NCBI RefSeq assembly: GCF_004331485.1
Contig: NZ_SJKD01000013.1
Coordinates: 1-64,000, forward strand
Origin: Kribbella capetownensis
GTDB taxonomy: Bacteria > Actinomycetota > Actinomycetes > Propionibacteriales > Kribbellaceae
Length of the DNA stretch: 64,000 bases
Direction of reading: 5' to 3'
Shown here piece by piece: positions 44,709 to 53,868 of this stretch. Under the pieces are notes generated by a model, which saw only the letters and a program-made list of their open reading frames with translations, did no database searches and was not told the DNA's origin. Every line of letters begins with the position of its first letter. The first letter of the stretch is position 1. A program made the translations under genes and the position numbers.

Positions 44709-45617
44709 CTAGCGGCGGGACGGGACCACGGTCCGGCTGAGGTCGGAGGCGACCACGATCTCGCCGGAGAACTCGGCGGCCGCTTCCTCGTGGAAGCGTT
44801 CGGGTTCCAGGTAGCGCTGCGAGAAGTGGGTGAGGACCAGCTTCCGCACACCACATTCGGCCGCGACCCGGGCGGCTTGGCGGGCGGTGAGGTGGCCGAA
44901 GCGGCGGGCCAGCTCCACCTCCGACGACAGGTACGTCGACTCGATCACCAGGAGGTCCGCACCCTCCGCCAGGCGGAGGACGTTGTCGCAGAGCCGGGTG
45001 TCCATGACGAACGCGAAGCGCTGGCCCGCGCGCGGTTCGCTGACGTCCTCGATCCGGACCACCCGTCCGTCGACCTCCAGCGAACCGGCCTGTTGCAACC
45101 GGCCGATGGCGGGGCCGGCAATGCCGGCGGCAGCGAGCTTGTCGGGAAGCATCCGGCGCCCATCGGGCTCGATCAGCTGGTAGCCGAAGGACTCGATCGG
45201 GTGTTCCAGCCGCCGCGCCCAGAGCTGACCGAACGACCCGACCGACAGCAGTCCGTCGTCTTCGACCGGCTCCTCGAGCAACTCGGCTCGCTCGAAGAAC
45301 GAAGCGGCGTACCGGAGTCGGGTGAAATACGTCTGCCCGGACGCCGGGTAGTGCGCGTGCACGGGATGCTGTACGCCGTCCAGTGACAGCCGCTGCACGA
45401 TCCCCGGTACGCCGAGGCAGTGGTCGCCGTGGAAGTGCGTGACGCACAGTCGTGTGATCGCACCGGCCGAGACCCCGGCGTACAGCATCTGTCGCTGGGT
45501 CCCCTCGCCCGGGTCGAAGAGGAATCCCTGGTCGTCCCAGCGCAGGAAGTATCCGTTCTGCGTGCGTTCGCGAGACGGCACCTGGCTTCCGGTGCCCAGC
45601 ACAACGAGTTCACGCAC
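44709..45617 (-). CDS. rnz: ribonuclease Z
   Basis: 302 aa, GTG start. Metallo-beta-lactamase motif HFHGDH at 61-66, MDTR, EHPIESFGYQL and the C-terminal HFSQRY. It matures tRNA 3' ends. The start codon lies 9 bp after the stop of the kinase-aminotransferase fusion, so the two may share a transcript although the functions seem unrelated. Confidence 0.93.
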   Translation of the reverse strand: MRELVVLGTGSQVPSRERTQNGYFLRWDDQGFLFDPGEGTQRQMLYAGVSAGAITRLCVTHFHGDHCLGVPGIVQRLSLDGVQHPVHAHYPASGQTYFTRLRYAASFFERAELLEEPVEDDGLLSVGSFGQLWARRLEHPIESFGYQLIEPDGRRMLPDKLAAAGIAGPAIGRLQQAGSLEVDGRVVRIEDVSEPRAGQRFAFVMDTRLCDNVLRLAEGADLLVIESTYLSSEVELARRFGHLTARQAARVAAECGVRKLVLTHFSQRYLEPERFHEEAAAEFSGEIVVASDLSRTVVPSRR

Positions 45618-45626
45618 GCGCCCAAG

Positions 45627-47888
45627 CTAACGCAGCGCCGCCTCGAATGCCGACAGGAATACCTCCACGTGCGACGACTCCCAGATCAGCGGCGGCCGGA
45701 TCTTCAGCACTCCCCCACCAGGCCCCGTGGTCCCGACGAGTACGCCGTTGTCCCGCAAGCGCTCGGCGAACTCAGGGGCACCCGGGATCTCCACTCCGAC
45801 CATCAGCCCCTGCCCACGCACCCGCAGATCCGGCACCAGCGACTCCAGCCCGGCCCGCAACTGCGCACCGACTTCTCCGGAGCGAGCGACCAGACCGGTC
45901 TGCTCGATCACGTCCAGCACGGTCAGCGCAGCGACGCACGAGACCGGGTTCCCGCCGAAGGTGCTGAAGTACTCGTCGACCTCGACGAACGCCTCCGCGA
46001 TCTCCCGCCGGGTGATCAGCGCCGCGACCGGATGCCCGTTACCCATCGGCTTGCCGAGCGTGACGAAGTCCGGCGTCAGCCCGAAGTCCTGGAACCGCCA
46101 CAGGTTCTGCCCGCCACGACCGAACCCGGCCTGCACCTCATCGGCGAGGAACAACCCGCCGGACGCCCGCGCCTCGTCCTGCAACCCACGCATGAACGAC
46201 GACCCCGGCGTCAGGATCCCCGCACTGCTGAACACACTGTCCACCGCAAGCAGCGCCAGGTCGTGGCCCGCCCGCCCCAGGTCACCACGCGCGCTCCGGA
46301 CTCGCTGTGCAGCTGCCATCCCGTCATCCGACGGGTCTCGAGGCGCCTCGAACACAGCCACATGGGCCGGCCGCGCGGACGCCGGGTACGTGTTCGTCGA
46401 GAACGCCGCCGTCGCCTCGCTGACCCCGTGATACGAGAGATCCGCGACGACCGCGCCATCACGACCGGTCACCACCCGCGCCATCCGCCAGGCCAGGTCG
46501 TTCGCCTCGCTCCCCGAGTTCGCGAACACACACGTGTCCAACCCAGCCGGCATCGATGCGACCAACCGCTCCGCCAACTCGACCACGTTCGGATGCAGAT
46601 ACCGCGAGTTCAGATTCAGTACGGCGGCCTGCCGCGAAAGCGCCTGTACGACGGCCGGATGTGCGTGCCCGACGACGGGAACGTTGTTGTAGGCATCGAG
46701 ATAACGCCGGCCGTCGGCCGTGTGGATCCACGCGCCCTCACCGCGCACGACCTGCAACGGCTGCCGGTAGAACAGCGGCGACAGCTCACCGCCGAGCGCG
46801 GCCTCACGTCGTACCTGCAGGGTCGGATCGGCGGCCTGGGCGGACGCGACCCGCGAGGTGCCGCACAGGCGATGGAAGCGCCGCGCGAGGTCGGCTGGCT
46901 CCACAGCGCTCAACAGGTCGAGGATCCGCCAGCTCCCTGCTACCAAGCTGGTCAGGTACTCCTCGTTGTCCGGATAGAGCGGTGCACGCCAAGCCGAGAT
47001 GAGCACACTGGCCGCGGACCGAGCGAGCACCAGCTCGCCGATCAGCTCCACCTCCGCCGGCTCGAGCGGAAGCACTCGCTGATACCCGTCGAGGAAGCGG
47101 CCGGCGTCCGCCCACAGGTCGTCGGACTCCCGCAGCAACGAGGTCAGACTGATCGCCAACTCGGCGACACGGGCGGTGTGGTGCATGTCGCCGAAGTCGA
47201 TCACGCCCGTGATGCCGCCGTCCTGCATCAGCACATTGCTCAACGTCACGTCGCCGTGCAGCACGGATCCGGGCAGTGCCCGGGTTGCCGCATCGAGTCC
47301 TTCGAAGCGATCGAGCAGTCTCCGCATCGGTTCCCGGCGATACTCTTCCGGCAGCCGATCGGCGTACGCGCGAAGGCTTGTGACGATGCGCGGATCCCAG
47401 TCCAGCCGCCGGTACGCCGCTGGATGGCCGAAGCCCTGCAATGCGCGGGTCAGCTGAGCAGCGACCGCACCGAAGTCGGCCGCGAACCACTCGGGCAGCG
47501 CGGCGAGATCGGCGACCTGGCCAGGCATCACCGTCATCACCCGGACCTGGTGCTTGCGGCCGTCCGCGGCGTCGACCATCACCACCGGGCGACCGTCGAT
47601 GCTGGTCACCACACGCGGGATCGGCAGGCCGGGATCGACCACCGCGACGTGGTCCATCGCGGCGCACTCCATCGCGATCTGCTCCGGATCGTCGCCGGAG
47701 TTCGACACCTTGACCACGAGCCGCTGCCCGCCGGCCTCGGCGAGGAAGTTCCGGTCCCGCTCACTGCGCAGCTCGGTCACCTCGGCGTCGAGGCCGTACT
47801 CGGACCGCAGCAGTCGCGCCGCCGTACCGAGGTCGACCTCAGGCGGATCCTCGAGCATGCTCGGCGTCCGCTCGGGGATGGTGTCCAC
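45627..47888 (-). CDS. APH-family kinase fused to class-III PLP aminotransferase/phospho-lyase
   Basis: 753 aa. Residues about 20-330 are an aminoglycoside-phosphotransferase-like kinase with HGD (211-213) and DFG (231-233). Residues about 375-753 are a class-III PLP enzyme with YHG near 486-488, DEVQAGFGR and the PLP Lys613 in TLGKPMGNGH. Animals use separate relatives (hydroxylysine kinase and ammoniophospholyases such as PHYKPL, ETNPPL) to degrade hydroxylysine and ethanolamine, so this chain probably phosphorylates a hydroxyamine and eliminates phosphate and ammonia. GTG 47888 has AGAGGAG upstream; GTG 47906 overlaps the MBL stop. Confidence 0.88.
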   Translation of the reverse strand: MDTIPERTPSMLEDPPEVDLGTAARLLRSEYGLDAEVTELRSERDRNFLAEAGGQRLVVKVSNSGDDPEQIAMECAAMDHVAVVDPGLPIPRVVTSIDGRPVVMVDAADGRKHQVRVMTVMPGQVADLAALPEWFAADFGAVAAQLTRALQGFGHPAAYRRLDWDPRIVTSLRAYADRLPEEYRREPMRRLLDRFEGLDAATRALPGSVLHGDVTLSNVLMQDGGITGVIDFGDMHHTARVAELAISLTSLLRESDDLWADAGRFLDGYQRVLPLEPAEVELIGELVLARSAASVLISAWRAPLYPDNEEYLTSLVAGSWRILDLLSAVEPADLARRFHRLCGTSRVASAQAADPTLQVRREAALGGELSPLFYRQPLQVVRGEGAWIHTADGRRYLDAYNNVPVVGHAHPAVVQALSRQAAVLNLNSRYLHPNVVELAERLVASMPAGLDTCVFANSGSEANDLAWRMARVVTGRDGAVVADLSYHGVSEATAAFSTNTYPASARPAHVAVFEAPRDPSDDGMAAAQRVRSARGDLGRAGHDLALLAVDSVFSSAGILTPGSSFMRGLQDEARASGGLFLADEVQAGFGRGGQNLWRFQDFGLTPDFVTLGKPMGNGHPVAALITRREIAEAFVEVDEYFSTFGGNPVSCVAALTVLDVIEQTGLVARSGEVGAQLRAGLESLVPDLRVRGQGLMVGVEIPGAPEFAERLRDNGVLVGTTGPGGGVLKIRPPLIWESSHVEVFLSAFEAALR

Positions 47889-47902
47889 GGCAACTCCTCT
47901 GC

Positions 47903-48577
47903 TCACGGGACCCTGAATTCCAACGGCTTCGGCTCCTCCGCGTAGGAGAACTCGCCGTTCTCGTCGACGCGGATCGCCTGGTCATGACCCGGGAACACGA
48001 CGTCGGCCAGCGCCGCGACGCGTTCGACGGAGGCATCCGCGCGCTCTTGATCGTACGGCCGGCCGGACGCCCGGCAGGCTCGAAGGACGGCCAGGGTCGG
48101 AACCGCATCGGCCGCGAGTACGGCGGTTCCCTCAGCGATGACGACCGACAGGCCGATCGAGCCCGGAGTGTGCCCCGGCAGCTCCACGATCTCGACGCCC
48201 GGCATCAACTGATGCCCCTCGACCGCCTCGCGGAGATCCAGGCCGTCGAACATCGCCTTCGTCCAGCGCGGAACGATCGGAGTGTCGGGCAACTGTTGCA
48301 GCTCAGCAGGATGGATGAAGACCTGCGCACCGGTGAAGAGGTCAACGTTCTGCGCGTGGTCCCAGTGCGCGTGGGACAGCACCACCTGGTCGAGGTCGCC
48401 TGGCGCCAGGCCCCGGTCCGCCAGCGCCTCGAGCAGGTGCCGGCGACGGCCGACGTGCCCGAAGTCGAACAGGATGCACTGGTTTCCGTCCTCGACCAGG
48501 AGCACCGAGCAGAATGCCGGATTGCCTTGGTTCGAGGTCAGCAAGTGACCGGTCAGCAGCGTGGTCACCGTCGGCAT
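47903..48577 (-). CDS. N-acyl homoserine lactonase-like MBL-fold hydrolase
   Basis: 224 aa. Metal motif HAHWDH (69-74), DFGHVGRR, PGHTPGSIGLSV and VVFPGHD; similar to AHL lactonases and to MBL amidohydrolases. The ATG is fixed by GGAGG. It heads a short operon with the kinase-aminotransferase fusion (14-bp gap). Hydrolysis of a lactone or amide intermediate in the same pathway is plausible but unproved. Confidence 0.85.
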   Translation of the reverse strand: MPTVTTLLTGHLLTSNQGNPAFCSVLLVEDGNQCILFDFGHVGRRRHLLEALADRGLAPGDLDQVVLSHAHWDHAQNVDLFTGAQVFIHPAELQQLPDTPIVPRWTKAMFDGLDLREAVEGHQLMPGVEIVELPGHTPGSIGLSVVIAEGTAVLAADAVPTLAVLRACRASGRPYDQERADASVERVAALADVVFPGHDQAIRVDENGEFSYAEEPKPLEFRVP

Positions 48578-48597
48578 GAAGCCTCCAGGAGGTGGAG

Positions 48598-48645
48598 CAG
48601 CAGCGCCCCGCGGCTTGAGCACGTACGCACAACGGGGCGCTGCTG
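48598..48645 (-). terminator. intrinsic terminator after tldE, in the MBL leader
   Basis: CAGCAGCGCCCCG (48598-48610) pairs perfectly with CGGGGCGCTGCTG (48633-48645) over a 22-nt loop. It starts 3 bp after the tldE stop and ends about 20 bp before the MBL start, so it may terminate tldDE or attenuate read-through. Confidence 0.75.
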
Positions 48646-48647
48646 GA

Positions 48648-49976
48648 TCAGGTGAGGACGAGCGGTCCGGCCTCGATCAGCAGGGACGGGGCGACCACGC
48701 TGTCCATGAAGGTCTGGTCACCGATCTCCCGGACTGCGCCGACCGCCCGTACGGCGTTCAGCACCTCGTCCATGCGGAAGGTGAACCGCAACTGCGGATG
48801 CCATGCAACCACCTTGCCGTCCTCGGCCCAGTAGGTGGCGTCTCGGGTGGTGCCGGTGACGAGAGTCTGCTTCGGATGCAGCACCCGCAGGTAGTCGAGC
48901 CGGTTCACCACCAGGCCGCTACCGCACTCGGCGAGCAACTCGTCCTCGGTCGCGTCACCCGCGTCAAGCAGCAGGTGCGACGGAACCGGGTCGCCGCCGA
49001 ACCGCCAGCCATCCGGTACGGCGTGACCAGTCGGGATTCCACCGGTCAGGCCGGCCCGGCGCCGGTCGGACACCAGTCCGGTCAGCACCCCGCGCTCGAT
49101 CAACGGCGTCCGGCGCCGAACGTTGCCTTCAGCATCGAACCCGCTGAGCAGCCCAGCCGCATCGGTGGCGTCGTCGACCAACGTGAGGTTCTCGCTCACC
49201 ACCTGCTCGCCCAGCCGACCGGTCAGCACCGACCGCCCGCTCGCGTAGTGCTGCGCACCGAGAGCCCAGAGGCCGAAGGTCGCGATCAGCGTGTTCACCG
49301 CGGACGGCTTGAGCAGCACCCGGCAGCTGCCGTGGAACTTCTCGCGCACCGGCAACGGACGCAACGCTTCACGCAGCCGGCCGGGGATGTCGCCGACCGG
49401 GATGAGGTCGGCGTCGCGGTGCACCAGCTTGACGCTCGCGGACTGCCCATCCTGCTTGGCGATCGCCTGGATCGATGCCTTGGTCAACGTCTCGGACCGG
49501 AACAGTCCGGTCGAGTCGGCAACGACACGGTCCAGTACGTCGTACCGGATCGCACCGCCGAGGCGCGCGGCCGGATCGAGACCGTCGCGGACGGTGCTGA
49601 ACCACTCGTGCCGTACGGCGGGGTCGCAGTCGACGATGGACTTCGCCGGCTCGACCGGCACCTGCTCACCATCTCCCACTGGCTGATCGGACGCGCCGTG
49701 CGTCGAGTCCGAAGTGGGGAGCTCCGCGAGGGCGGCGTTGAGCCGATCGGCGAGGATACGCACGGCTTCGGGGTCGAGGGTCTCCAGGGTGCCACCGGCG
49801 ATCCGGCCGTCCCGGTTCACCTTGACCCGGACGCGCAGCCTGCGCTCGCTGTGCTGTGCGGTGATCTCGGACTCGGCGTACCGGAGCAGGTCGGCGTTCT
49901 CGCCGAGCACGTCCAGCCGGCTGCCCGGCCCGAGGATCTCCAGCGCCTGCTCGATGTCTGTCCGCTCGATGCTCAT
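48648..49976 (-). CDS. TldE/PmbA family metalloprotease subunit
   Basis: 442 aa. TldE-type sequence: YAESEITAQHSERRLRVRV, GSCRVLLKPSAVNTLIATFG and RRRTPLIERGVLTGLVSDRRRA. It lacks the HExxxH zinc motif, as expected for the TldE partner of the TldD/TldE heterodimer, which trims peptides such as microcin leaders and peptide antibiotics. Start ATG overlaps the tldD stop (ATGA, 49973-49976). Confidence 0.9.
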   Translation of the reverse strand: MSIERTDIEQALEILGPGSRLDVLGENADLLRYAESEITAQHSERRLRVRVKVNRDGRIAGGTLETLDPEAVRILADRLNAALAELPTSDSTHGASDQPVGDGEQVPVEPAKSIVDCDPAVRHEWFSTVRDGLDPAARLGGAIRYDVLDRVVADSTGLFRSETLTKASIQAIAKQDGQSASVKLVHRDADLIPVGDIPGRLREALRPLPVREKFHGSCRVLLKPSAVNTLIATFGLWALGAQHYASGRSVLTGRLGEQVVSENLTLVDDATDAAGLLSGFDAEGNVRRRTPLIERGVLTGLVSDRRRAGLTGGIPTGHAVPDGWRFGGDPVPSHLLLDAGDATEDELLAECGSGLVVNRLDYLRVLHPKQTLVTGTTRDATYWAEDGKVVAWHPQLRFTFRMDEVLNAVRAVGAVREIGDQTFMDSVVAPSLLIEAGPLVLT

Positions 49977-51424
49977 CGTCCCACCTGCACGTTCTGGAAA
50001 CGTCCCGGCACGGTGCCGTGACCGACATGAGCCACCTGCAGCGGCTCGCCCTTGTTGCACGACGGAACGCCGTGCAGCTTCCACTCGTCCGGTCCGCCGA
50101 GTGCGTCCAGTCCGGCCCAGAACTCCGGGGTCACGCTCTGGTAGCTGCAGTTCTTCAGCAGCCGGCCGAGCTTGCCGTCGCGGATCTCCCAGCCGAGCTC
50201 GGTGGTGAAGCGGAACGACATCCGCTGGTCGTCGATCGAGAAGCCGCGGTTGGTGTCGACCAGGATGCCGCGCTTGGTGCCGGCGATCATCTCCTCGAGC
50301 GACGACTCCCCCGGCTCCAGGCAGATGTTCGTCATCCGCACCAGCGGCAGCCGCTGCCAGCCGTCGGCCCGGGACGCGCCGGTCGGCTGATCGCCGAGCG
50401 CCGCCGACGACTCCCGGCCGGACATGTAGCCGAGGAAGATCCCGTCCTTGACCAACTGGGTGCGCTGGGCCGGCACGCCCTCGTCGTCGTATCCGAAGGA
50501 GCCGAGTCCACCGGGGATGGTCGCGTCCGCGTACGCCGAGACGATCGGCGAACCCCAGCGGAAGTTGCCCCGGCGCTCGGGCGTCGCGTACGTACCGCCG
50601 GCCAAGCTGGCCTCGGTGCCGAGTGCGCGGTCGGCCTCCATCGGGTGGCCGGCGCACTCGTGCAGCACCATGGCCAGCTGGTTGCCTCCGGCAATGAGTG
50701 TGGTGATCTCGTCCGGGCACTGCGGCGCGGTCAGCAGCGCGACCGCCTCGGACGCGACCCGGGCCGCGTTCTCCACCAGGCCGAGCGACTCGACGTGCTC
50801 CCAGCCGGCGGTGGCGAAGTCGCCACGCTGGCCGCGGATCTGCCGCGGGACGCCCTGCGGGAAGGACCGGCGCTGCAGGTCGTCGCCGTTGCCGGCGTTC
50901 ACCATCAGGCCGCCGCCGCTCTCGGTCAGGGTCTGTTCGATCAGCGCGCCCTCGGTGTTCGCGAACACCTTCTCGTCGCGGTACAAGTCGATCGAGGCCT
51001 CGATCTGCTGGACCAGCGGACCCGCGGTCGACGCCTCCTTCACGGTGGCGGACAGCAGGTCGAGCTTGGTGCTCAGCGGGACCTCGAAGGGGTCGATCCG
51101 CATCGGCGACGACCAGGTGGCCCGGGTCGTCACCGGCTCGCCGAGGTTCACGTGGCCGCCTCCGCCGGTCGCCCGCGCCTGGCCGACCGCCTGCGCGATC
51201 ACGGCGTCGAGGCCGCGGGGGTCCAGCCGGTGGGTGGCGGCGAAGCCCCACTGGCCGCCGATCAGCACCCGGAGCCCGAGGCCGAGCGAGTCGTCGTACC
51301 CGACCTCGCCCGGACCGTCCAGCTCGACGAGGACCTGTTCGTGGGTGCGCCGGACCACCCGGATGTCGCCGTACTGCACGTCCGTGGGCAGCAGGGCCAG
51401 CACGGTCTCGGCGGTGTCGCGCAT
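49973..51424 (-). CDS. TldD family metalloprotease
   Basis: 483 aa. Zinc motif HECAGH (residues 255-260, HExxxH) followed by PMEADRALG; NTEGALIEQT and LVKDGIFLGYMSGRESSAAL are family blocks. TldD carries the active site of the TldD/TldE unfolded-peptide protease. The ATG at 51424 is chosen; GTG one codon earlier is possible. The promoter contains the same two-part element as the C45 operon. Confidence 0.92.
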   Translation of the reverse strand: MRDTAETVLALLPTDVQYGDIRVVRRTHEQVLVELDGPGEVGYDDSLGLGLRVLIGGQWGFAATHRLDPRGLDAVIAQAVGQARATGGGGHVNLGEPVTTRATWSSPMRIDPFEVPLSTKLDLLSATVKEASTAGPLVQQIEASIDLYRDEKVFANTEGALIEQTLTESGGGLMVNAGNGDDLQRRSFPQGVPRQIRGQRGDFATAGWEHVESLGLVENAARVASEAVALLTAPQCPDEITTLIAGGNQLAMVLHECAGHPMEADRALGTEASLAGGTYATPERRGNFRWGSPIVSAYADATIPGGLGSFGYDDEGVPAQRTQLVKDGIFLGYMSGRESSAALGDQPTGASRADGWQRLPLVRMTNICLEPGESSLEEMIAGTKRGILVDTNRGFSIDDQRMSFRFTTELGWEIRDGKLGRLLKNCSYQSVTPEFWAGLDALGGPDEWKLHGVPSCNKGEPLQVAHVGHGTVPGRFQNVQVGR

Positions 51425-51510
51425 CACGGCACGCTCACCTGCTCAGGTTGGGAAGGAGTCACGGTCGGACCTCCGGTTCGGGGACGGATGGATCGGCGCC
51501 TCGCCTCACC

Positions 51511-51555
51511 GTAGCAGATACTACGAGATTTTGAATAGATGTTGTGATTGCTACA
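51511..51555 (-). promoter_or_regulatory. shared two-part promoter element, tldDE copy
   Basis: GTAG-CAGATA-CTAC (51511-51524) and GTTG-TGATTG-CTAC (51541-51554) are two dyads. CTACGA (51521) and GTGATTGCTACA (51544) start 23 bp apart, exactly as at 59087/59110 before the C45 gene. It lies about 95-130 bp upstream of tldD. Confidence 0.65.
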
Positions 51556-51578
51556 GAGCATCGTTTCCGGACGTACGA

Positions 51579-51612
51579 CGGCCCCGGTCGCGCACAGGCG
51601 CGGCCGGGGCCG
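51579..51612. terminator. strong bidirectional terminator
   Basis: CGGCCCCGGTCGCGC (51579-51593) pairs with GCGCGGCCGGGGCCG (51598-51612) with one G-U pair, loop ACAG: a 15-bp stem. It lies 22 bp after the stop of the small membrane protein gene. Confidence 0.85.
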
Positions 51613-51634
51613 ATCGTCAACAGGGCTTGGGTTT

Positions 51635-51853
51635 TCAGCGCTTCTTCGGTCGTACGTCGATGGCCAGGCTGATGCTGAACGCGACGACGATCAGTGCGCC
51701 GCCGAGCAGGGTGAGTCCGGTGTCACCGAACACTCCGGCCGTCATCGCGGCGAACAGGACGACGAGCGACAGCACCACGGCCACCGCGATCTTCCAGTCG
51801 TCACCGATGATGAAGTCGTACCAGAACTGGCCGAATGCCTTGAGGAACCTCAT
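51635..51853 (-). CDS. small two-helix membrane protein, 72 aa
   Basis: Two hydrophobic segments (about 22-42 and 47-65) after an amphipathic N-terminus MRFLKAFGQFWYDFIIGDDWKIA. No family recognised beyond similarity to companions of COG4280 proteins. Its ATG overlaps the stop of the COG4280 gene (ATGA, 51850-51853), so it is likely a small partner subunit. A strong terminator follows. Confidence 0.8.
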   Translation of the reverse strand: MRFLKAFGQFWYDFIIGDDWKIAVAVVLSLVVLFAAMTAGVFGDTGLTLLGGALIVVAFSISLAIDVRPKKR

Positions 51854-52650
51854 TTCTTCACCTCCACAGGGATGTCGCCGGCCAGGACAGGCGCCGGTAC
51901 GGCGGGCTTGCGCAGCACGGCCACGAAGATCCGGCTGAGCAGCAGCCAGGCCGCGATCAGGACCAGGATCATCAGGTCGTGGCCCGGCCAGTCGAGGCTC
52001 TCGCGGCCGTCGCGGAAGATCCCGATGCCCTCGACGGCCCAGTAGGTCCCGAACGACGCGAGCAGCAGGCCGACGCCGTACTTGAGCAGGTTCTCGTTGA
52101 TCATCGACAGCGGCCGGCGCAGCGCGATCGCGATGCCGAGCACGATCACCACGGCCGCGGCCGCACCCAGGCTGGCGCCCGGGATGTTGTCCGCGTTCAG
52201 GCCGAAGGTGAGCACGATGAACACGACCTCCATGCCCTCCAGGAAGACGCCCTTGAACGAGACCATGAAGGCGAACAGGTCCAGGCCGCCCTTGCTCTCA
52301 CCGGCCGCCTTCGCCGCCTCGACCTCTTCGCGGTAGATCGCGTCCTCGTCGTGGACGGCCTTGCGTCCGGACGATCTGAGGATCGCCTTGCGCAGCCATT
52401 GCAGCCCGAAGATCAGCAGCAGGCCACCGATCGCCAACTGTAGCGCCGACTCCGGCAGCCAGTTAGCCAGCGCGTAGCCGGCCGCCAGGGTGACCACTGC
52501 GAGCGCACCGAGCGCCGCGAACGTCCCGACCAGCGCCGACTTCCAGCTCCGCGTGTAGCCCATCGCCATGACGATCGTGGTGGCTTCCACCATCTCCACG
52601 AAACACGCGACGAACGTTGCGACGATCAACCCCCACGTTGCCGCGTCCAT
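51850..52650 (-). CDS. COG4280 family membrane protein, FTR1-like
   Basis: 266 aa, seven predicted helices. The first helix has ACFVEMVEATTIVMAMG and a later helix GVFLEGMEVVFIVLTFG: duplicated acidic E-x-x-E motifs in helices, as in FTR1 and Mn/Ca exporters of the UPF0016 type. It is probably a metal transporter. Expression may respond to metal: a 16-bp palindrome at 52673-52688 recurs before the VIT1-like gene. The window's efeOB pair lacks efeU, and this protein could substitute, but that is inference. Confidence 0.8.
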   Translation of the reverse strand: MDAATWGLIVATFVACFVEMVEATTIVMAMGYTRSWKSALVGTFAALGALAVVTLAAGYALANWLPESALQLAIGGLLLIFGLQWLRKAILRSSGRKAVHDEDAIYREEVEAAKAAGESKGGLDLFAFMVSFKGVFLEGMEVVFIVLTFGLNADNIPGASLGAAAAVVIVLGIAIALRRPLSMINENLLKYGVGLLLASFGTYWAVEGIGIFRDGRESLDWPGHDLMILVLIAAWLLLSRIFVAVLRKPAVPAPVLAGDIPVEVKK

Positions 52651-52672
52651 CTCTCACCATCCCTCTGTCAGT

Positions 52673-52688
52673 TGCAACATCTGTTGCA
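52673..52688. promoter_or_regulatory. operator before the COG4280 gene
   Basis: TGCAACA-TC-TGTTGCA (52673-52688) is a perfect 16-bp inverted repeat, followed by GCAAC. It matches 13 of 16 bases of the site at 63302-63317 before the VIT1-like gene. Fur/Nur-type regulators use similar TTGCAA-based boxes. Confidence 0.65.
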
Positions 52689-52817
52689 CGCAACGATAGT
52701 TACACAGATCCGGAGGTGTCAACGGAACGTCTCGTACACCGGCCCGCACCCGGCCGCGGCCATGCCGAAGCACCCGAGGTGATCAGGGAGTCACCTCGGG
52801 TGCATCGGCAGGGAGGG

Positions 52818-53792
52818 TCAGGCCAGCGCGGCCACCAGCGTGGACGGGGAGATGTTGCCGCCGCAGGACACCACGGCGACGCGCTTGCCCTCGAGTTCGG
52901 TACGCCGGGCCCGGGTGGCGGCGAAGGCCATCGCGGCGGACCCTTCGATCAACTGGTGCTCGGTGTCGATCACCATCCGCAGCGCGGCACTGATCGCGTC
53001 CTCACTGACCAGCACCCAGTCGTCGACCAGTTCGCGGCACAGCTCGAACGTGATGCTGCCCGGTTCGACGCTGCCCGCCGTACCGTCGGACAGGGTCGCC
53101 TGGGCGTCGACCTGGACGATCTCGCCGGCTCGGACCGACGCCGCCATCGCGTCGTCGCGGACCGGCGAGGCGCCGTACACGCGGATACCGGGCAGGTTCT
53201 TCTTGAGCACCGACGCGACGCCGCTGATCAGTCCGCCGCCACCGACCGCGACCACCACCGCGTCGAGCGGCTCACCACCGAGTTGCTCGAGGATCTCCAC
53301 CGCGACCGTACCCTGCCCGGCGATGATGTCCGGGTCGTTGTACGGCGGCACGTAGGTCAGCCCGTGCTCGTCCGCGTAGGCCCGGGCCTTCGGTTCGAGC
53401 ACGCCCGAATCGTTGCCCTCGGCCCGTAGTTCCAGGCCGAGCCGGCGCAGCGCGGCGACCTTGCTCGGCGACGCGTTCTCCGGCAGGTAGACGATGCCGT
53501 GCCCGCCGAGGGTCGCGAGTGCGTTGCCGACACCGAGTCCGTGGTTCCCGGTCGAGGCGGTCACCACACCGGCCTGGCGCTGCTCGTCGGTGAGCGTCAG
53601 GATCTTCGCCATCGAACCGCGTGCCTTGAACGAGCCGGTGCGCTGCAGGTGCTCGGACTTCACCAGCACCTCGGCGCCGAGCTCGTCACTGAACGCGCCG
53701 TAGCGGACGAACGGCGTGAGCGGCAGGTGTTCACGCAGCTTCGGTGCGACCCGTTCCGACCGCTCGGCCGCTTCCGCGGGGCTCAACGTCAT
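52818..53792 (-). CDS. threonine/serine ammonia-lyase-like PLP enzyme
   Basis: 324 aa, fold-type II. PLP Lys56 in GSFKARGS, STGNHGLGVGNALATLG, phosphate loop GGGGL (184-188), and a C-terminal SCGGN. There is no ACT regulatory domain, so this is the catabolic (TdcB, serine racemase or hydroxyaspartate ammonia-lyase-like) type. It should deaminate a beta-hydroxy amino acid to a keto acid. It is the last gene of the C45-importer operon (76 bp after the ATPase). Confidence 0.9.
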   Translation of the reverse strand: MTLSPAEAAERSERVAPKLREHLPLTPFVRYGAFSDELGAEVLVKSEHLQRTGSFKARGSMAKILTLTDEQRQAGVVTASTGNHGLGVGNALATLGGHGIVYLPENASPSKVAALRRLGLELRAEGNDSGVLEPKARAYADEHGLTYVPPYNDPDIIAGQGTVAVEILEQLGGEPLDAVVVAVGGGGLISGVASVLKKNLPGIRVYGASPVRDDAMAASVRAGEIVQVDAQATLSDGTAGSVEPGSITFELCRELVDDWVLVSEDAISAALRMVIDTEHQLIEGSAAMAFAATRARRTELEGKRVAVVSCGGNISPSTLVAALA

Positions 53793-53868
53793 GCAGTACT
53801 CCTTATCCGGTTGCGACTGGGCTGCGGCCAGGTGCCGTGCCGAGTGCCGCGCAGTAGGCGGGAGACCA

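Noticed and set aside
45420..47945. 841-codon plus-strand open frame opposite the kinase-aminotransferase fusion
   Set aside because: A GC-rich shadow of the fusion gene, with no family pattern.
48648..51251. Frame extending tldE upstream to 867 codons
   Set aside because: The extra N-terminal part is a shadow of tldD and is Arg/Pro-rich; TldE starts at the ATG overlapping the tldD stop.
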